Made by a program: the position numbers and the translations under genes
Part shown: positions 14,590-15,845 of the stretch, in pieces
How positions within the stretch are numbered: the first letter of the stretch is position 1
Layout of the letters: the number at the start of each line of letters is the position of its first letter
From: CAZDOD01 sp964506935
GTDB taxonomy: Bacteria; Desulfobacterota; Zymogenia; Zymogenales; Zymogenaceae
Assembly (NCBI GenBank): GCA_964506935.1
Contig: CAZDOD010000054.1
Span: 1 to 15,845 of the forward strand
Length of the DNA: 15,845 nucleotides
Direction of reading: 5' to 3'
Notes under the pieces: model-generated
What the model was told of the DNA's origin: nothing
The model's input: only the letters and a program-made list of their open reading frames with translations
Databases searched by the model: none

Positions 14590-15832
14590 TAATAACAATC
14601 AGATCAGAATAATAGAGAACAAGATGCAGCTCATTTGGGAAGGAGATAGGGTTGTAGAACTTAACGGTATAGCCAGAGATATCACCGAGCGAAAAAGGAT
14701 GGAAGAGCAACTGCTCATCTCTCAAAAGATGGAGGCCATCGGCACACTGGCGGGTGGCATTGCCCATGACTTCAACAACATCCTTGCTATAATTTTGGGT
14801 TACTCATCATTCCTTAAAAGCAAATCAAAGAAAGGAGATTCCTTTTATGATGGTCTGGATACCATCGAAGAATCTGCAATCAGGGCGTCCAATCTAACAT
14901 CACAATTACTTGCATATACCAGAAAAGCGAGGATGGAAGTAAAGCCAATAAATCTAAATCGAGTACTGCAAGAAGTATATAGTTTTATCTCGAAAACCTT
15001 TGATAAATCAATCAAGATAAGAATTATAACTGACAAGAATTTGAAGACCATTGAGGGCGATGAGTCTCAGATAAATCAGGTACTGATGAATATTGCCGTA
15101 AACGCACATGATTCAATGCCGAAGGGCGGGACCCTTACTATTAAAACATACATGGAAGAAGTTAAAAAGGAGATACTAAAGAGAGATTTCGATATCAAGC
15201 CAGACAACTACGTCTGTATTAAATTTACCGATACCGGAATCGGTATGGACGAAGAGACCGTCTCCCGTATATTCGAGCCATACTTTACAACGAGGGAAGA
15301 AAAGGGAGGTACGGGACTTGGCATGAGCGTAGCCTTTGGGATAGTAAAGGGACATAATGGATACATCGATGTTGAAAGCAGGCCCGATGAGGGGACTGAG
15401 ATTACCGTCTATTTTCCCGCTTCCCAAAAAAAGGAAAAGACCTTGTATAAAGAAATAGGGGAAGTGAAAGGGGGCAATGAAACTATCTTGATAATTGATG
15501 ATGAGAAGGAGATCCTCAATATGACAAAGAGTATCCTTGATGAATTGGGCTACACTACATATACCGCTGACTCGGGTAGAGAGGGGATCAAGATATTCAA
15601 TGAAAATGATATAGATCTTATCATTCTCGATATAAAGATGCCTGATATGGGTGGCAAAGAAGTCCTCAAAAAGATTCTTGAAAATGACCTTGATGCCAAA
15701 GTTCTTCTGTCCAGCGGCTACAGCGAAGAAAATCAACACCACGATTTGCTCGAAATTGGTGCTAAGGATTTTATCGGAAAGCCGTTTGTATCAGATAAAC
15801 TTCTTCTGAAGATAAGGGAGGTATTGGATTAG
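14543..15832 (+). CDS. histidine kinase plus receiver domain (C-terminal half of the split hybrid kinase)
   Basis: 429 residues from the first ATG; the frame is open from 14516. It begins inside a PAS domain (the end of PAS7, reaching GIARDITERKR). Then come a HisKA domain with phosphoacceptor His75 in GGIAHDFNN, an HATPase domain with N-box Asn183/Asn187, DTGIG (230-234), FEPYFTT and GTGLG (256-260), and a C-terminal receiver domain with acidic pair Asp319/Asp320, phosphoacceptor Asp363 and Lys413. All catalytic residues are present, so the kinase module looks intact. It overlaps the upstream frame by 47 nt in the +1 frame and has no Shine-Dalgarno at the ATG, which argues that it was originally one protein with the PAS array. 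The N-box and GGIAHDFNN type is NtrB-like. No separate response regulator gene is in view; the fused receiver may pass phosphate onward. Confidence 0.85.
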   Translation: MLTGEDVGVFEIEFYDNNNQIRIIENKMQLIWEGDRVVELNGIARDITERKRMEEQLLISQKMEAIGTLAGGIAHDFNNILAIILGYSSFLKSKSKKGDSFYDGLDTIEESAIRASNLTSQLLAYTRKARMEVKPINLNRVLQEVYSFISKTFDKSIKIRIITDKNLKTIEGDESQINQVLMNIAVNAHDSMPKGGTLTIKTYMEEVKKEILKRDFDIKPDNYVCIKFTDTGIGMDEETVSRIFEPYFTTREEKGGTGLGMSVAFGIVKGHNGYIDVESRPDEGTEITVYFPASQKKEKTLYKEIGEVKGGNETILIIDDEKEILNMTKSILDELGYTTYTADSGREGIKIFNENDIDLIILDIKMPDMGGKEVLKKILENDLDAKVLLSSGYSEENQHHDLLEIGAKDFIGKPFVSDKLLLKIREVLD

Positions 15833-15845
15833 AGGTATCTGTTTT

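Overview
The window looks like one contig of a strictly anaerobic, Gram-negative bacterium of the Deltaproteobacteria/Desulfobacterota type, probably a metagenome-assembled genome. The signs are a four-subunit ferredoxin-linked 2-oxoacid oxidoreductase, an ADP-forming acyl-CoA synthetase, a very PAS-rich hybrid histidine kinase, a putative lipoprotein, and a run of 10 Ns inside a gene. The taxonomic placement is inference; no marker here fixes it.

Layout. (1) Bases 1-3700, minus strand: the translation/ribosome cluster rpsP-khpA-rimM-trmD-SPOUT methyltransferase-rplS, followed by the N-terminal half of a Rad50/YhaN-like coiled-coil ATPase that runs off the left edge. (2) 3869-5256, minus: two integral membrane proteins, a Yip1-family protein followed by a DUF4013 protein. 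(3) 5586-8676, minus: a compact operon for a ferredoxin-like subunit, VorB-type alpha subunit, TPP-binding beta subunit, gamma subunit and a tandem-ACT protein, read from a good sigma70-type promoter. (4) 8934-10421, plus: a divergently transcribed CoA-binding (alpha) part of an ADP-forming acyl-CoA synthetase. (5) 10435-10510, minus: tRNA-Ala(CGC). (6) 10608-11645, minus: a putative lipoprotein gene followed by a VOC/glyoxalase-fold gene. (7) 12034-15832, plus: a hybrid sensor kinase with six complete PAS domains and a seventh broken by a frame change, so the PAS array and the kinase/receiver part lie in two overlapping frames.

How the genes work together. The oxidoreductase would turn 2-oxoacids (probably branched-chain ones from amino acids) into acyl-CoA, passing electrons to ferredoxin. 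The divergent synthetase could then turn acyl-CoA into free acid with ATP formation, though its ATP-grasp partner is not in the window. The tandem-ACT protein suggests amino-acid sensing. The ribosomal cluster is an ordinary conserved arrangement with a SPOUT methyltransferase between trmD and rplS.

I found no CRISPR array, transposon, phage or toxin-antitoxin module, and no clearly new biological system. The points most worth checking are the broken PAS domain of the kinase, the Cys-rich first PAS domain, the assembly gap in rimM, and the metabolic pairing around 8.7 kb.
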